From JAQCEJ01 sp046160425 (GTDB taxonomy: Bacteria; Planctomycetota; Planctomycetia; Planctomycetales; Planctomycetaceae): a DNA stretch of 7,418 nucleotides. Both the position numbers and the translations under genes were made by a program. This document shows positions 1-5,770 of this stretch, piece after piece (position 1 is the stretch's first letter; each line of letters begins with the position of its first letter). The stretch is taken from positions 1 through 7,418 of the forward strand of contig JBJXGP010000489.1 in assembly GCA_046160425.1 (NCBI GenBank). The letters run 5' to 3'. A model generated the notes under the pieces. That model worked only from the letters and a program-made list of their open reading frames with translations, was not told the origin of the DNA and ran no database searches.

Positions 1-740
1 ACGACAACGCCCAGGAACGTTTTCGATCGCGATTCATCACCAGCACCTTCGGCGGAGTATTGCCACCCATGTTCGATCCGCGATTTTATGCCGTCCGCGA
101 CGGAGCGGCGCATACGGTGACGTCGCCGATCTATGAACTCGTCGACGATCAACAGGTATTGCGCATGGGCTGGCGGCATCGACTGCAAACGAAAACCGGT
201 CCCGCCGAACGGCCGCGCATGAAAGACTGGATGACCCTCGATCTCGAAGCCTCGTACTTTCCGCGCGAGGATCGAGACAACTTCGGCGAACCGTTCGGCC
301 TGATCACCAGCCGATATGCGTGGAACGTCGGCGATCGCACCACGATTCTCGCCAGTTCGCTGCACGATCTCTTTCTGGACGGGCAGGACATCTGGAATGT
401 GGGAGTGCTCAGCCAGCGCAGCACGCGCGGCAGCGTTTACGTCGGCGTCCGGCAGATTGCCGGCGGACCCGTCAACAGTCAGATCCTCACGGCGAATTAC
501 AGTTATCGCATGAGCGAAAAATGGGTGTCCACGTTGGGGACCGCCTACGATCTGGGAGAAAGCATGAACCGGGGCCAATCGATGACGTTGACCCGCATCG
601 GTGCCGACTTCCTGATCCACGTCGGCGCCAATTACGATCAAAGCAAAGACAATTTCGGCGTCGGCATCTCGATCGAACCGAGATTCGGCCCATTTCAATC
701 GTCATCGAATCAATTGAGTTCGCTCTTGGGAACGAATTGA
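1..740 (+). CDS. LptD/OstA-like outer-membrane beta-barrel protein, C-terminal part (5' end outside window)
   Basis: The reading frame is open from base 3 and enters from the left edge, so this is the 3' end of a longer gene; the TTG at 60 is not a credible start. It ends in TGA at 738-740. The visible 245 residues show alternating polar/hydrophobic strands with many aromatic and glycine residues (for example GSVYVGVRQIAGG, ILTANYSYRMSEKW, FGVGISIEPRFGPF), as expected for transmembrane beta-strands of an outer-membrane barrel. The pattern WRHRLQTK followed by DWMTLDLEASYFP and a late YSYRMSEKW strand resembles the C-terminal region of planctomycete LptD/OstA proteins, which insert lipopolysaccharide in the outer leaflet in other diderms. 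That assignment rests on remembered family pattern; another large barrel protein is possible. A 12-residue Ser/Asn/Leu-rich tail follows the last strand. The next gene on the same strand is 240 bp away, so they may not share a transcript. Confidence 0.6.
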   Translation, partial: DNAQERFRSRFITSTFGGVLPPMFDPRFYAVRDGAAHTVTSPIYELVDDQQVLRMGWRHRLQTKTGPAERPRMKDWMTLDLEASYFPREDRDNFGEPFGLITSRYAWNVGDRTTILASSLHDLFLDGQDIWNVGVLSQRSTRGSVYVGVRQIAGGPVNSQILTANYSYRMSEKWVSTLGTAYDLGESMNRGQSMTLTRIGADFLIHVGANYDQSKDNFGVGISIEPRFGPFQSSSNQLSSLLGTN

Positions 741-784
741 TGACGTGACTCCTCTGACAGCACATCTTAATTAGGAGAAAAGTT

Positions 785-892
785 TCTCACAAAGTCACAA
801 AGACACGAAGGAGAAAAAAAACGAACTGAGCATGATGTAATCGTAAGTATTTTTTTAAGCCTTCTTTGTGCCTTCGTGACTTTGTGTGAGAT
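785..892. repeat. Imperfect inverted repeat of CACRAAG octamers
   Basis: The left arm (785-813) reads as successive octamers TCACAAAG, TCACAAAG, ACACGAAG. The right arm (861-892), read on the minus strand, gives TCTCAC, then AAAGTCACGAAGGCACAAAG. After a 2-base gap the arms agree at 19 of 23 positions, and all four differences are A/G transitions. Inside them a run of eight A (814-821) faces a run of seven T (850-856), so the fold could continue inward, leaving a loop of about 28 bases. It lies between the barrel gene and the next small gene. It may act as a terminator or be a short non-autonomous mobile repeat. I recall CACAAAG/CACGAAG arrays as common intergenic repeats in planctomycetes and related environmental bacteria, but cannot verify this here. 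Confidence 0.75.
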
Positions 893-980
893 GATTCAAA
901 ATCTGAATTTCAGCTTTTGGGCTTGAGCGTTCCTCGTGTGACAGACCTTCGAACGTCTATTGAAATGATGAATGTGAATC

Positions 981-1463
981 ATGACAGGTGATTCGATGCC
1001 TCAGACGATGCATGAAACCGATGAATTGGAACGGATGAATCTCGATCCGTCCCATCCCACAATTTCCGCATTAGAAATGTCGTCTCAATCGCACAGGTCG
1101 CAGTCTTGGCGGCAACTGTTGATCGACACCGAACGAGGCATGGCCGCGGGGATGCGTGGCGACAGCGCGGTCTTCGCGCAACTGTTCCTCAGCAGCGTGG
1201 TTCTCACCGGGGCCTTCATTCTCGATCTGAATCTGGGACAGTGGTCGGTGATTATCCTCGCGCTGACCACGTTACTGGCGATGGTTTTCGTGCAACAGGG
1301 CCTGAAGATTCTCCTCCGGCTTCTCGCCTGCGATTACCCCTGCGAGACCCGTCTCATCTCCCGCATCATCACCGCCGCCATGTCGATCATGTGGCTCGGT
1401 TCCCTCTGCAGCATCGGCGTGATTTTTTATCAACGCCTGACGCATGCGCTGGGGTGGGAGTGA
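981..1463 (+). CDS. Small membrane protein, degenerate DgkA (diacylglycerol kinase)-like
   Basis: This encodes 160 residues with a hydrophilic N-terminal 60 and three hydrophobic helices at about 63-82, 86-104 and 127-150. The topology, and the stretch ERGMAAGMRGDSAVFAQ before helix 1, resemble the prokaryotic diacylglycerol kinase family (E. coli GLRAAWINEAAFRQE), a small three-helix inner-membrane enzyme that phosphorylates diacylglycerol. The catalytic segment that normally reads E-x2-N-x3-E after helix 2 is here FVQQGLKIL, so the acidic and Asn residues are lost, and the Lys-Asp pair before helix 3 is also absent. If the homology is right, this is probably not an active kinase. The start is uncertain: ATG 996 has AGGTG at 986-990 with a 5-base spacer and gives 155 residues, which is better supported than ATG 981. 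The family match is a weak pattern judgement; 'unknown three-helix membrane protein' is the safe reading. Confidence 0.72.
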   Translation: MTGDSMPQTMHETDELERMNLDPSHPTISALEMSSQSHRSQSWRQLLIDTERGMAAGMRGDSAVFAQLFLSSVVLTGAFILDLNLGQWSVIILALTTLLAMVFVQQGLKILLRLLACDYPCETRLISRIITAAMSIMWLGSLCSIGVIFYQRLTHALGWE

Positions 1464-1488
1464 ATGACCAAAAGCGTGCAGCGGGTAG

Positions 1489-1597
1489 CCCGGACAGCTT
1501 TGTGCCGGGGTCGCACAGCGACAGGAGTATCTTATTTCGATTCAAGCAAAGCAGAGATTCGAAGATATCCGTTCTCAAGCGAGCATGGGTATGAGAG
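1489..1597. repeat. Dispersed three-hairpin repeat, copy A
   Basis: The first 38 bases (1490-1527) match 2045-2082 at 30 of 38 positions. Three potential stems follow in order: CCCGG (1489-1493) with CCGGG (1505-1509), then GTCGC-ACA-GCGAC (1510-1522); TATCTT (1528-1533) with AAGATA (1562-1567); TCTCA (1573-1577) with TGAGA (1592-1596). Each has a counterpart in copy B and the total length is almost the same (109 against 108 bases). It begins 26 bases after the stop of the DgkA-like gene and ends 40 bases before the next start, filling most of this gap. It could be part of a transcript 3' end or a short mobile repeat. The third stem is more decayed than in copy B. Confidence 0.7.
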
Positions 1598-1637
1598 AAA
1601 ATCAAACTCACAAAGCTTTTGACGCGAAGGGCATGTA

Positions 1638-1958
1638 ATGATATTCGCTAGCGCAATGATTGGCCTGCTACTTTTGGTGGGGCCTTGTGCCATTGGCGTC
1701 TGGATCGGCACTCGCGTTCGCTGGCCTGCGATCGCTTTTTTCCTCGCGTGGCTGATCACTCCTGCCATCAGTTACGTCGCCGTCAAGGCAATGATTCCGG
1801 TATTACGCGCAGTGACTCCGCCCGACAACGACGGTACGTGGGTGATCATGGTCCCGTTTTTCGGTATTGTGACAGGTCTCGGCGGCGGAATTGCGGCTGC
1901 CATGATCGTCTTTCGCCGCCACAAATCAGGTACGATCGATGCCTCGCCCCTCGATTAG
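1638..1958 (+). CDS. Small three-helix membrane protein, function unknown
   Basis: This encodes 106 residues, mostly membrane-embedded, with hydrophobic segments at about 3-23, 31-54 and 67-92. The last one is glycine-rich (GIVTGLGGGIAAAMIVF) and is followed by a basic RRHK stretch, which suggests that the C-terminus stays in the cytoplasm. The start ATG has GAAGG at 1626-1630 with a 7-base spacer, which supports both the start and the reality of the gene. I do not recognise the family and see no catalytic motif. It shares topology but no evident sequence similarity with the preceding small membrane protein. It lies between the two copies of the three-hairpin repeat and converges on nrdJ. Only a weak AGGCC/GGCCT pair follows its stop, so it has no obvious terminator of its own. 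Confidence 0.7.
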   Translation: MIFASAMIGLLLLVGPCAIGVWIGTRVRWPAIAFFLAWLITPAISYVAVKAMIPVLRAVTPPDNDGTWVIMVPFFGIVTGLGGGIAAAMIVFRRHKSGTIDASPLD

Positions 1959-2043
1959 TTTAGGCCACATTCAAGGCCTCATCGGCCAAGCTAAATTCGG
2001 CTTAGTTCATGGCCATGGGAGCTGATCAAGTCCGAAAGGTAAA

Positions 2044-2151
2044 CCCGAACAACCTTGTCTCCGGGTCGCGCAGCGACAAGAGGTCTTCAACAGTTTGGAC
2101 GAAGCGGGAAGCACTCGAAGACTTGCGTTCCCATGCGGGAGCTTGGGAACG
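2044..2151. repeat. Dispersed three-hairpin repeat, copy B
   Basis: This is the better-preserved copy. The stems are CCCG (2044-2047) with CGGG (2062-2065), then GTCGC-GCA-GCGAC (2065-2077); GTCTTC (2083-2088) with GAAGAC (2117-2122), loop 28 bases, as in copy A; and CGTTCCCA (2126-2133) with TGGGAACG (2144-2151). It sits 555 bases from copy A in the same orientation, in the convergent gap between the small membrane protein and nrdJ. Open frames across it encode strings such as SGSRSDKRSS and HAGAWERG, of a type I associate with spurious small proteins annotated over repeats in planctomycete genomes; I regard the frames here as non-genes. Confidence 0.75.
2126..2151. repeat. 26-bp palindromic unit (GTTCCCA...TGGGAAC)
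   Basis: This is the terminal hairpin of copy B: an 8-bp perfect stem with a 10-base centre that can add two G-C pairs. It differs at only two positions from the fully symmetrical form CGTTCCCAAGCT-GG-AGCTTGGGAACG. I recall that motif as a common free-standing intergenic repeat in several phyla, so this arm of the composite element may also move or duplicate independently. Confidence 0.6.
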
Positions 2152-2167
2152 AGGAACCATCTCCACC

Positions 2168-2205
2168 AAAACGAAAACACCCCGGTCCATCCGAAGACCG
2201 GGGTG
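2168..2205 (-). terminator. Rho-independent terminator of nrdJ
   Basis: On the minus strand a perfect 10-bp stem, CACCCCGGTC / GACCGGGGTG (2196-2205 with 2178-2187), has an 8-base loop and is followed directly by TTTTCGTTTT (2177-2168). The stem begins 26 bases beyond the nrdJ stop codon. The strong GC stem and the T-rich tail are on the correct side for leftward transcription. Rightward transcripts from the small membrane protein genes would meet the same stem with a purine-rich tract before it but no T-run after it. Confidence 0.9.
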
Positions 2206-2231
2206 GGTCTGCAAGAGAGTTGGCCGGTCCT

Positions 2232-5213
2232 TCAGCTACATCCCATGCTGTTTCCACAATTGTGGCAAAGGTAACAGTTGCCGTTACGCACGGTGATGGC
2301 TCCGCAATTGTCGCACCCGGGGGCATCGGATTGGAATCTCGCGAACTGCTCGCTCCGCACGGCTGGTCCTTTCCAGTCGCCGACCACCGTTTCGGCGGAG
2401 TGTTCGTTCGAAGTCGAAGTCGTCTGCTGCAGCGGAACGAGAGCGTTTCCCGCCACGATCGCTTTTGAGATTTCAACCGAGGCATCGGGAGTCGCGACCT
2501 CCGCATCCGCGATTTCGTCGCGTTGCGGAGAATTGGCTTGACGATAACCCGGCAGGAATTGAATCCCCAGCCAGCGGAAGATGTAATCGGGAACGCTCTT
2601 GGCATTCGGGATATCGGGATTCTTCGTCCAGCCCGACGGCTCGAAGCGCGTATGGGAAAACTTCTCGACGAACACGCTGAGCGGCACGCCGTATTGCAGT
2701 CCCATCGAGGTCAATGTGCCGATGACATCCATCAGGCCGCCGATCGTGCTTCCTTCTTTGGCCATCGTGATGAACAGTTCACCGGGCGTGCCGTCTTCAA
2801 AGAGGCCGACGGTAATGTATCCCTCGTGACTGCCGACGGAAAACTTGTGCGTCACCGATTGACGGGTCGCGGGCAAATGACGGCGGATCGGTTTACGGAC
2901 CTTGACGTCATCATCTTTCTTGCCGCGGTCCCCTTCCTTCGACGTTGCGAGCGGCTGACTCTGCTTCGAACCGTCGCGATAGATGGCGAGGGCCTTCAAG
3001 CCGAGTTTCCAGCCTTCGATGTAGGCGTTCTGGATGTCTTCCACCGTCGAGTCGGCGGGCATGTTGACCGTCTTGGAGATGGCTCCCGAAAGGAACGGCT
3101 GGGCCGCCGCCATCATGGTGACGTGAGCCGTCCAGTTAATCGTTCGCGTGCCGTTGGCCGGTTTGAAGGCACAGTCGAAGACGGGGAGGTGTTCGGGTTT
3201 GACATCCGGAGCCCCTTCGATCGTCTCCTGCTGATTGATGTACTCGATGATGCGTGCGATTGCTTCAGGCTCGTATCCGAGCGTCTGCAAGGCCTGGGGG
3301 ACCGTGCGGTTGACGATCTTCATCATCCCGCCGCCGGCGAGTTGCTTGTACTTGACGAGGGCGATATCGGGTTCGATGCCGGTCGTATCGCAATCCATCA
3401 TGAAGGCGATCGTTCCGGTCGGTGCGAGTACGGTGGCCTGTGCGTTGCGATAACCGTTTTTCTCTCCAAGGGTGAGGCATTCGTCCCAGACTTGGTGTGC
3501 CGCTTCCCGCAAATAGGTCGGACAGGCGGAATCGATATCCGCCACGGCGTCGCGGTGCTTCCGCATGACGCGCAGCATCGGACGTTCGTTCTCGCGATAC
3601 CCCGCAAACGGACCCACGATGCCAGCGAGTTCAGCCGACGAGAGAAACGCCTGCCCGTGGAGAATCGCCGTCATTGCACCGCAGATGCCTCGCCCTGCAT
3701 CGCTGTCGTAGGGAATCCCCATCGACATCAACATGCTGCCGAGATTGGCATAACCGAGACCGATCGGACGGAACCGATGGCTGTTCTCGGCGATCGCCGG
3801 CGTCGGATAGCTGGCGTGATCGACGAGGATCTCCTGTGCGGTAAAGTACACGGCACAGGCGCGGCGGAAGCCTTCGACGTCGATTGAACCGTCGGGCTGC
3901 GAGAACTTCTTGAGATTGATGCTGGCGAGATTGCAGGCGGTATCGTCCAGGAACATGTATTCCGAACAGGGATTAGAGGCGTTGATCGGCCCCGAATTCG
4001 GACACGTATGCCAATTGTTGATCGTGGTTTCGTACTGCACACCGGGGTCGCCGCAATACCACGTTCCTTCGGCGATTTCTTTCATCAGATACCGGGCATC
4101 GTATTCGGGTCCGGGGGTGCTGGTGTTGGTGACCCAATGCGTGCGCCATTTTCGTCCATCGGCGACGGCATCCATGAAGTCATCGCTGACGCGGACCGAA
4201 AGGTTGGCGTTCTGGAACATGATCGAACTGTAGGCTTCGCCGTTGAAGTTCGATTCGTACTTGCCGCTTTCGATCAGCGTGCGCGCTTTTCGTTCTTCCT
4301 TGGCTTTGGCCTGAATGAATTCGAGGACGTCGGGATGCCAGTCTTTCAGGCTCTGCATCTTGGCGGCGCGACGAGTCTTGCCCCCCGATTTGACGACGGC
4401 AGCGATCTGATCGTACACCCGCATGAACGAGAGCGGACCGGAGGGGATCCCGCCGCCGGAGAGTTTTTCTTTCGAACTGCGGATCGTCGAGAGGTCGGTA
4501 CCGGTCCCCGAACCGAACTTGAACAGCATGGCTTCGCTGGTCGCCAGCCGCATGATGTCTTCCATGTTGTCGTCGACCGACTGAATGAAACAGGCGGAGG
4601 CTTGCGGATATTCGTAAGGGGTTTCAGGGCGATGGATCGTATTGGTTTCGGGATCCCAATGATAGTTTCCCTGCGAACCCTTCACGCCATACTGGTGATA
4701 GAGTCCGACGTTGAACCACACGGGAGAGTTGAAGGCCCCGTACTGGTGCAGGCAGAGCCAGGCGAGATCGCGATAGTAATTCTCGCCATCCTGCGGCGTG
4801 GCGAAGAAACCGTCTTGTATCCCCCAGTCGGCGATGGTGCGCGCGACGCGGTGAATGACCTGACGGACGCTCGTTTCGCGTTCGGCTGTCCCCGGTTCGC
4901 CGTAAAAATATTTGCTGACGACGACGTTGGTCGCGAGCGAACTCCAGAAATCGGGGACTTCGCATTCTTTCTGTTCGAAGAGGATGCCTCCCGATTCATC
5001 TTTGATGTGGGCTTCGCGATAGTCCCAATTCACGGTGGAAAAGGGATCGACGTCGGCGGGACAGAAATAAGGTTCCACGACCATAGCGGCCCCCTGCTTC
5101 GCATGGGCAGAATGACCGTTTCGGCCATTTTTGCTTAAAGGGGAACTTAACGATCCAGAAGACACAGTTGAGGTCGACATTTGACGAGTGGCTAATCCTT
5201 TAGAATCGTGCAT
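2232..5213 (-). CDS. nrdJ: Adenosylcobalamin-dependent (class II) ribonucleotide reductase NrdJ
   Basis: This enzyme reduces ribonucleotides to deoxyribonucleotides in the cytoplasm, using adenosylcobalamin to make a thiyl radical, with no need for oxygen or a separate radical subunit. The 993-residue protein carries the class II core at about 50-755. The active-site motif NPCSE is at 414-418: C416 is the predicted thiyl cysteine, with N414 and E418 beside it. C208 (in QASACFIQ) and C427 (11 residues after C416) are the predicted redox pair. FKFGSGTGTDLS is at 231-242 and the phosphate-loop motif PTGTI at 598-602. A basic linker (about 755-788) leads to a TSCPD domain (about 789-885). A Cys-rich tail has C967, C970, C980, C983, C986 and C992, likely a zinc ribbon or thiol-relay segment. 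Residues 1-45 are a Ser-rich, poorly ordered extension. The ATG start is supported by AAGGAG (5225-5220) with a 6-base spacer. It is monocistronic, with two upstream promoters, tandem NrdR boxes and its own terminator. Confidence 0.98.
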   Translation of the reverse strand: MHDSKGLATRQMSTSTVSSGSLSSPLSKNGRNGHSAHAKQGAAMVVEPYFCPADVDPFSTVNWDYREAHIKDESGGILFEQKECEVPDFWSSLATNVVVSKYFYGEPGTAERETSVRQVIHRVARTIADWGIQDGFFATPQDGENYYRDLAWLCLHQYGAFNSPVWFNVGLYHQYGVKGSQGNYHWDPETNTIHRPETPYEYPQASACFIQSVDDNMEDIMRLATSEAMLFKFGSGTGTDLSTIRSSKEKLSGGGIPSGPLSFMRVYDQIAAVVKSGGKTRRAAKMQSLKDWHPDVLEFIQAKAKEERKARTLIESGKYESNFNGEAYSSIMFQNANLSVRVSDDFMDAVADGRKWRTHWVTNTSTPGPEYDARYLMKEIAEGTWYCGDPGVQYETTINNWHTCPNSGPINASNPCSEYMFLDDTACNLASINLKKFSQPDGSIDVEGFRRACAVYFTAQEILVDHASYPTPAIAENSHRFRPIGLGYANLGSMLMSMGIPYDSDAGRGICGAMTAILHGQAFLSSAELAGIVGPFAGYRENERPMLRVMRKHRDAVADIDSACPTYLREAAHQVWDECLTLGEKNGYRNAQATVLAPTGTIAFMMDCDTTGIEPDIALVKYKQLAGGGMMKIVNRTVPQALQTLGYEPEAIARIIEYINQQETIEGAPDVKPEHLPVFDCAFKPANGTRTINWTAHVTMMAAAQPFLSGAISKTVNMPADSTVEDIQNAYIEGWKLGLKALAIYRDGSKQSQPLATSKEGDRGKKDDDVKVRKPIRRHLPATRQSVTHKFSVGSHEGYITVGLFEDGTPGELFITMAKEGSTIGGLMDVIGTLTSMGLQYGVPLSVFVEKFSHTRFEPSGWTKNPDIPNAKSVPDYIFRWLGIQFLPGYRQANSPQRDEIADAEVATPDASVEISKAIVAGNALVPLQQTTSTSNEHSAETVVGDWKGPAVRSEQFARFQSDAPGCDNCGAITVRNGNCYLCHNCGNSMGCS

Positions 5214-5225
5214 CCTGCACTCCTT
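5208..5225 (-). promoter_or_regulatory. nrdJ ribosome binding site with start-codon hairpin
   Basis: On the minus strand AAGGAG (5225-5220) lies six bases before the ATG (5213-5211), a near-ideal Shine-Dalgarno that decides the start. The same segment contains a perfect inverted repeat, GTGCA-GGA-TGCAC (5220-5208). In the mRNA it would place the A of the start codon in the loop and its U and G in the stem. The stem is only 5 bp, so an effect on initiation is possible but unproven. Confidence 0.7.
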
Positions 5226-5296
5226 CCATTACGGTTCCTGGTGATGCTGTGGGAATCCATCCTGCTGATTTGGGTATCGTCGACCCCTGAGCACTG

Positions 5297-5325
5297 AATG
5301 TACTAATTTTCATGATCTTTGTCAA
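5297..5325 (-). promoter_or_regulatory. nrdJ promoter P1 (proximal), sigma-70 type
   Basis: Read on the minus strand: a perfect -35 TTGACA (5325-5320), a 17-base spacer, and -10 TACATT (5302-5297), which matches TATAAT at 4 of 6 positions. Transcription would start near 5290, giving a leader of about 75 bases, too short for a cobalamin riboswitch. The NrdR boxes lie upstream of it, at roughly -53 to -99. Confidence 0.6.
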
Positions 5326-5342
5326 GAATCTGAAGAAATTGT

Positions 5343-5358
5343 ACACAATTTGTAGGGG
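5343..5358. promoter_or_regulatory. NrdR box 1
   Basis: ACACAATTTGTAGGGG matches the published NrdR consensus acaCwAtATaTwGtgt at 12 of 16 positions, including the conserved outer C and G of the core. NrdR is the zinc/ATP-cone repressor that shuts down ribonucleotide reductase genes when dNTPs are plentiful. Its partner box starts exactly 31 bp away, the usual spacing of tandem NrdR boxes (three helical turns). The nrdR gene is not in this window. Confidence 0.7.
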
Positions 5359-5373
5359 GTGAGACAGGGTGAA

Positions 5374-5389
5374 ACCCTACATGTAGTGA
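5374..5389. promoter_or_regulatory. NrdR box 2
   Basis: ACCCTACATGTAGTGA matches the NrdR consensus at 12 of 16 positions and holds a perfect 10-bp palindrome, CTACATGTAG, at its centre. It lies about 9 bases downstream of the predicted start point of promoter P2, where a bound repressor would block initiation or early elongation. Confidence 0.7.
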
Positions 5390-5404
5390 TTTGACGAGGT
5401 GGTC

Positions 5405-5432
5405 ACTATACCTTGCCGCTTTCGACTGTCAA
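5405..5432 (-). promoter_or_regulatory. nrdJ promoter P2 (distal), sigma-70 type
   Basis: Read on the minus strand: a perfect -35 TTGACA (5432-5427), a 16-base spacer and -10 TATAGT (5410-5405), 5 of 6 to consensus. It is the best promoter-like sequence in the gap. The start would be near 5398, so both NrdR boxes fall at about +9 to +55 and the leader would be about 185 bases. This is the promoter most likely to be controlled by NrdR. Confidence 0.65.
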
Positions 5433-5495
5433 GCAAATGCTGTCCAGCCGGAAGGTGGACGCTCCTCCAATTACCCCTTAAACCTCAGACAGATT

Positions 5496-5524
5496 TTGAT
5501 TTAGAAATTTTAAGAAAATATGAA
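5496..5524 (+). promoter_or_regulatory. Possible rightward promoter for the ABC operon
   Basis: TTGATT (5496-5501), a 17-base spacer and TATGAA (5519-5524) each match sigma-70 consensus at 4 of 6. This occurs in A+T-rich DNA where such matches arise by chance, and it would imply a 470-base leader. I found no better candidate nearer 5996. Confidence 0.25.
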
Positions 5525-5550
5525 TCTGACAACATTGCGACTGCAAATAA

Positions 5551-5588
5551 TTGAGGCTAATCGCAACTCAGTTGCATGTTTACCTCAA
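5551..5588. promoter_or_regulatory. Nested palindromes, possible operator
   Basis: GCAACT-C-AGTTGC (5563-5575) is a perfect 6-bp inverted repeat with one central base. It is nested in a second pair, TTGAGG (5551-5556) and CCTCAA (5583-5588), with 6- and 7-base spacers. Just upstream, TTGC-GACT-GCAA (5535-5546) repeats the TTGC/GCAA theme. This suits a dimeric regulator site or an RNA hairpin; no regulator can be named. Confidence 0.35.
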
Positions 5589-5647
5589 GTGTGTCAGTCT
5601 TTAGAATGTAAATAATTGATGTAAAAGGTGTTACGACTCAGTAAATG

Positions 5648-5770
5648 GGTGTCAGGAAGACAAGTCTCCCTCGATCGCGGATTGACGATCAATATCCTCT
5701 GCTTTTACCCCGTAAAAAACTAAGGTGATATGTTCCCCCAACACAAGGTTGCTCACCGGGAAATGACACC
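5648..5770 (+). ncRNA. Possible branched structured RNA element (weak)
   Basis: GGTGTCA (5648-5654) is complementary to TGACACC (5764-5770), with a further G-U pair outside. Between them three separate local hairpins can form: GATCG/CGATC (5673-5677, 5686-5690), TTTTAC/GTAAAA (5703-5708, 5712-5717), and GGTGA/TCACC (5724-5728, 5753-5757) enclosing CAAC/GTTG. This gives a multi-branch layout 225 bases before the ABC start. I do not recognise a known riboswitch class, and each stem is short enough to be chance. Confidence 0.22.

Noticed and set aside
1106..1594. 162-codon frame overlapping the DgkA-like gene and repeat copy A
   Set aside because: It is an out-of-frame shadow of a gene with a clear membrane-protein pattern, and its tail is repeat sequence.
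1962..1977. Terminator after the second small membrane protein (AGGCC/GGCCT)
   Set aside because: The stem is only 5 bp and no T-run follows.
1489..2151. CRISPR array
   Set aside because: Only two diverged copies separated by a gene, with no regular spacers or cas genes.
2009..2296. 95-codon frame crossing repeat copy B and the terminator
   Set aside because: The protein is a translation of the repeat and terminator and runs into the nrdJ 3' end on the other strand.
2523..3887. 454-codon plus-strand open frame antisense to nrdJ
   Set aside because: It lies wholly within the strongly supported nrdJ and its translation has no recognisable domain; long antisense frames are expected opposite GC-rich codon usage.
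4008..5138. 376-codon plus-strand open frame antisense to nrdJ
   Set aside because: Same reason: no domain, no ribosome binding site, full overlap with conserved nrdJ core sequence.
5214..5398. Cobalamin riboswitch in the nrdJ leader
   Set aside because: Expected for some B12-dependent reductase genes, but I find no B12-box-like sequence, and the P1 leader of about 75 bases is too short for one.
5403..5418. Third NrdR box (TCACTATA half-site)
   Set aside because: Only about 10/16 matches, with spacing off register from the other two boxes; the bases are better explained as the -10 of promoter P2.
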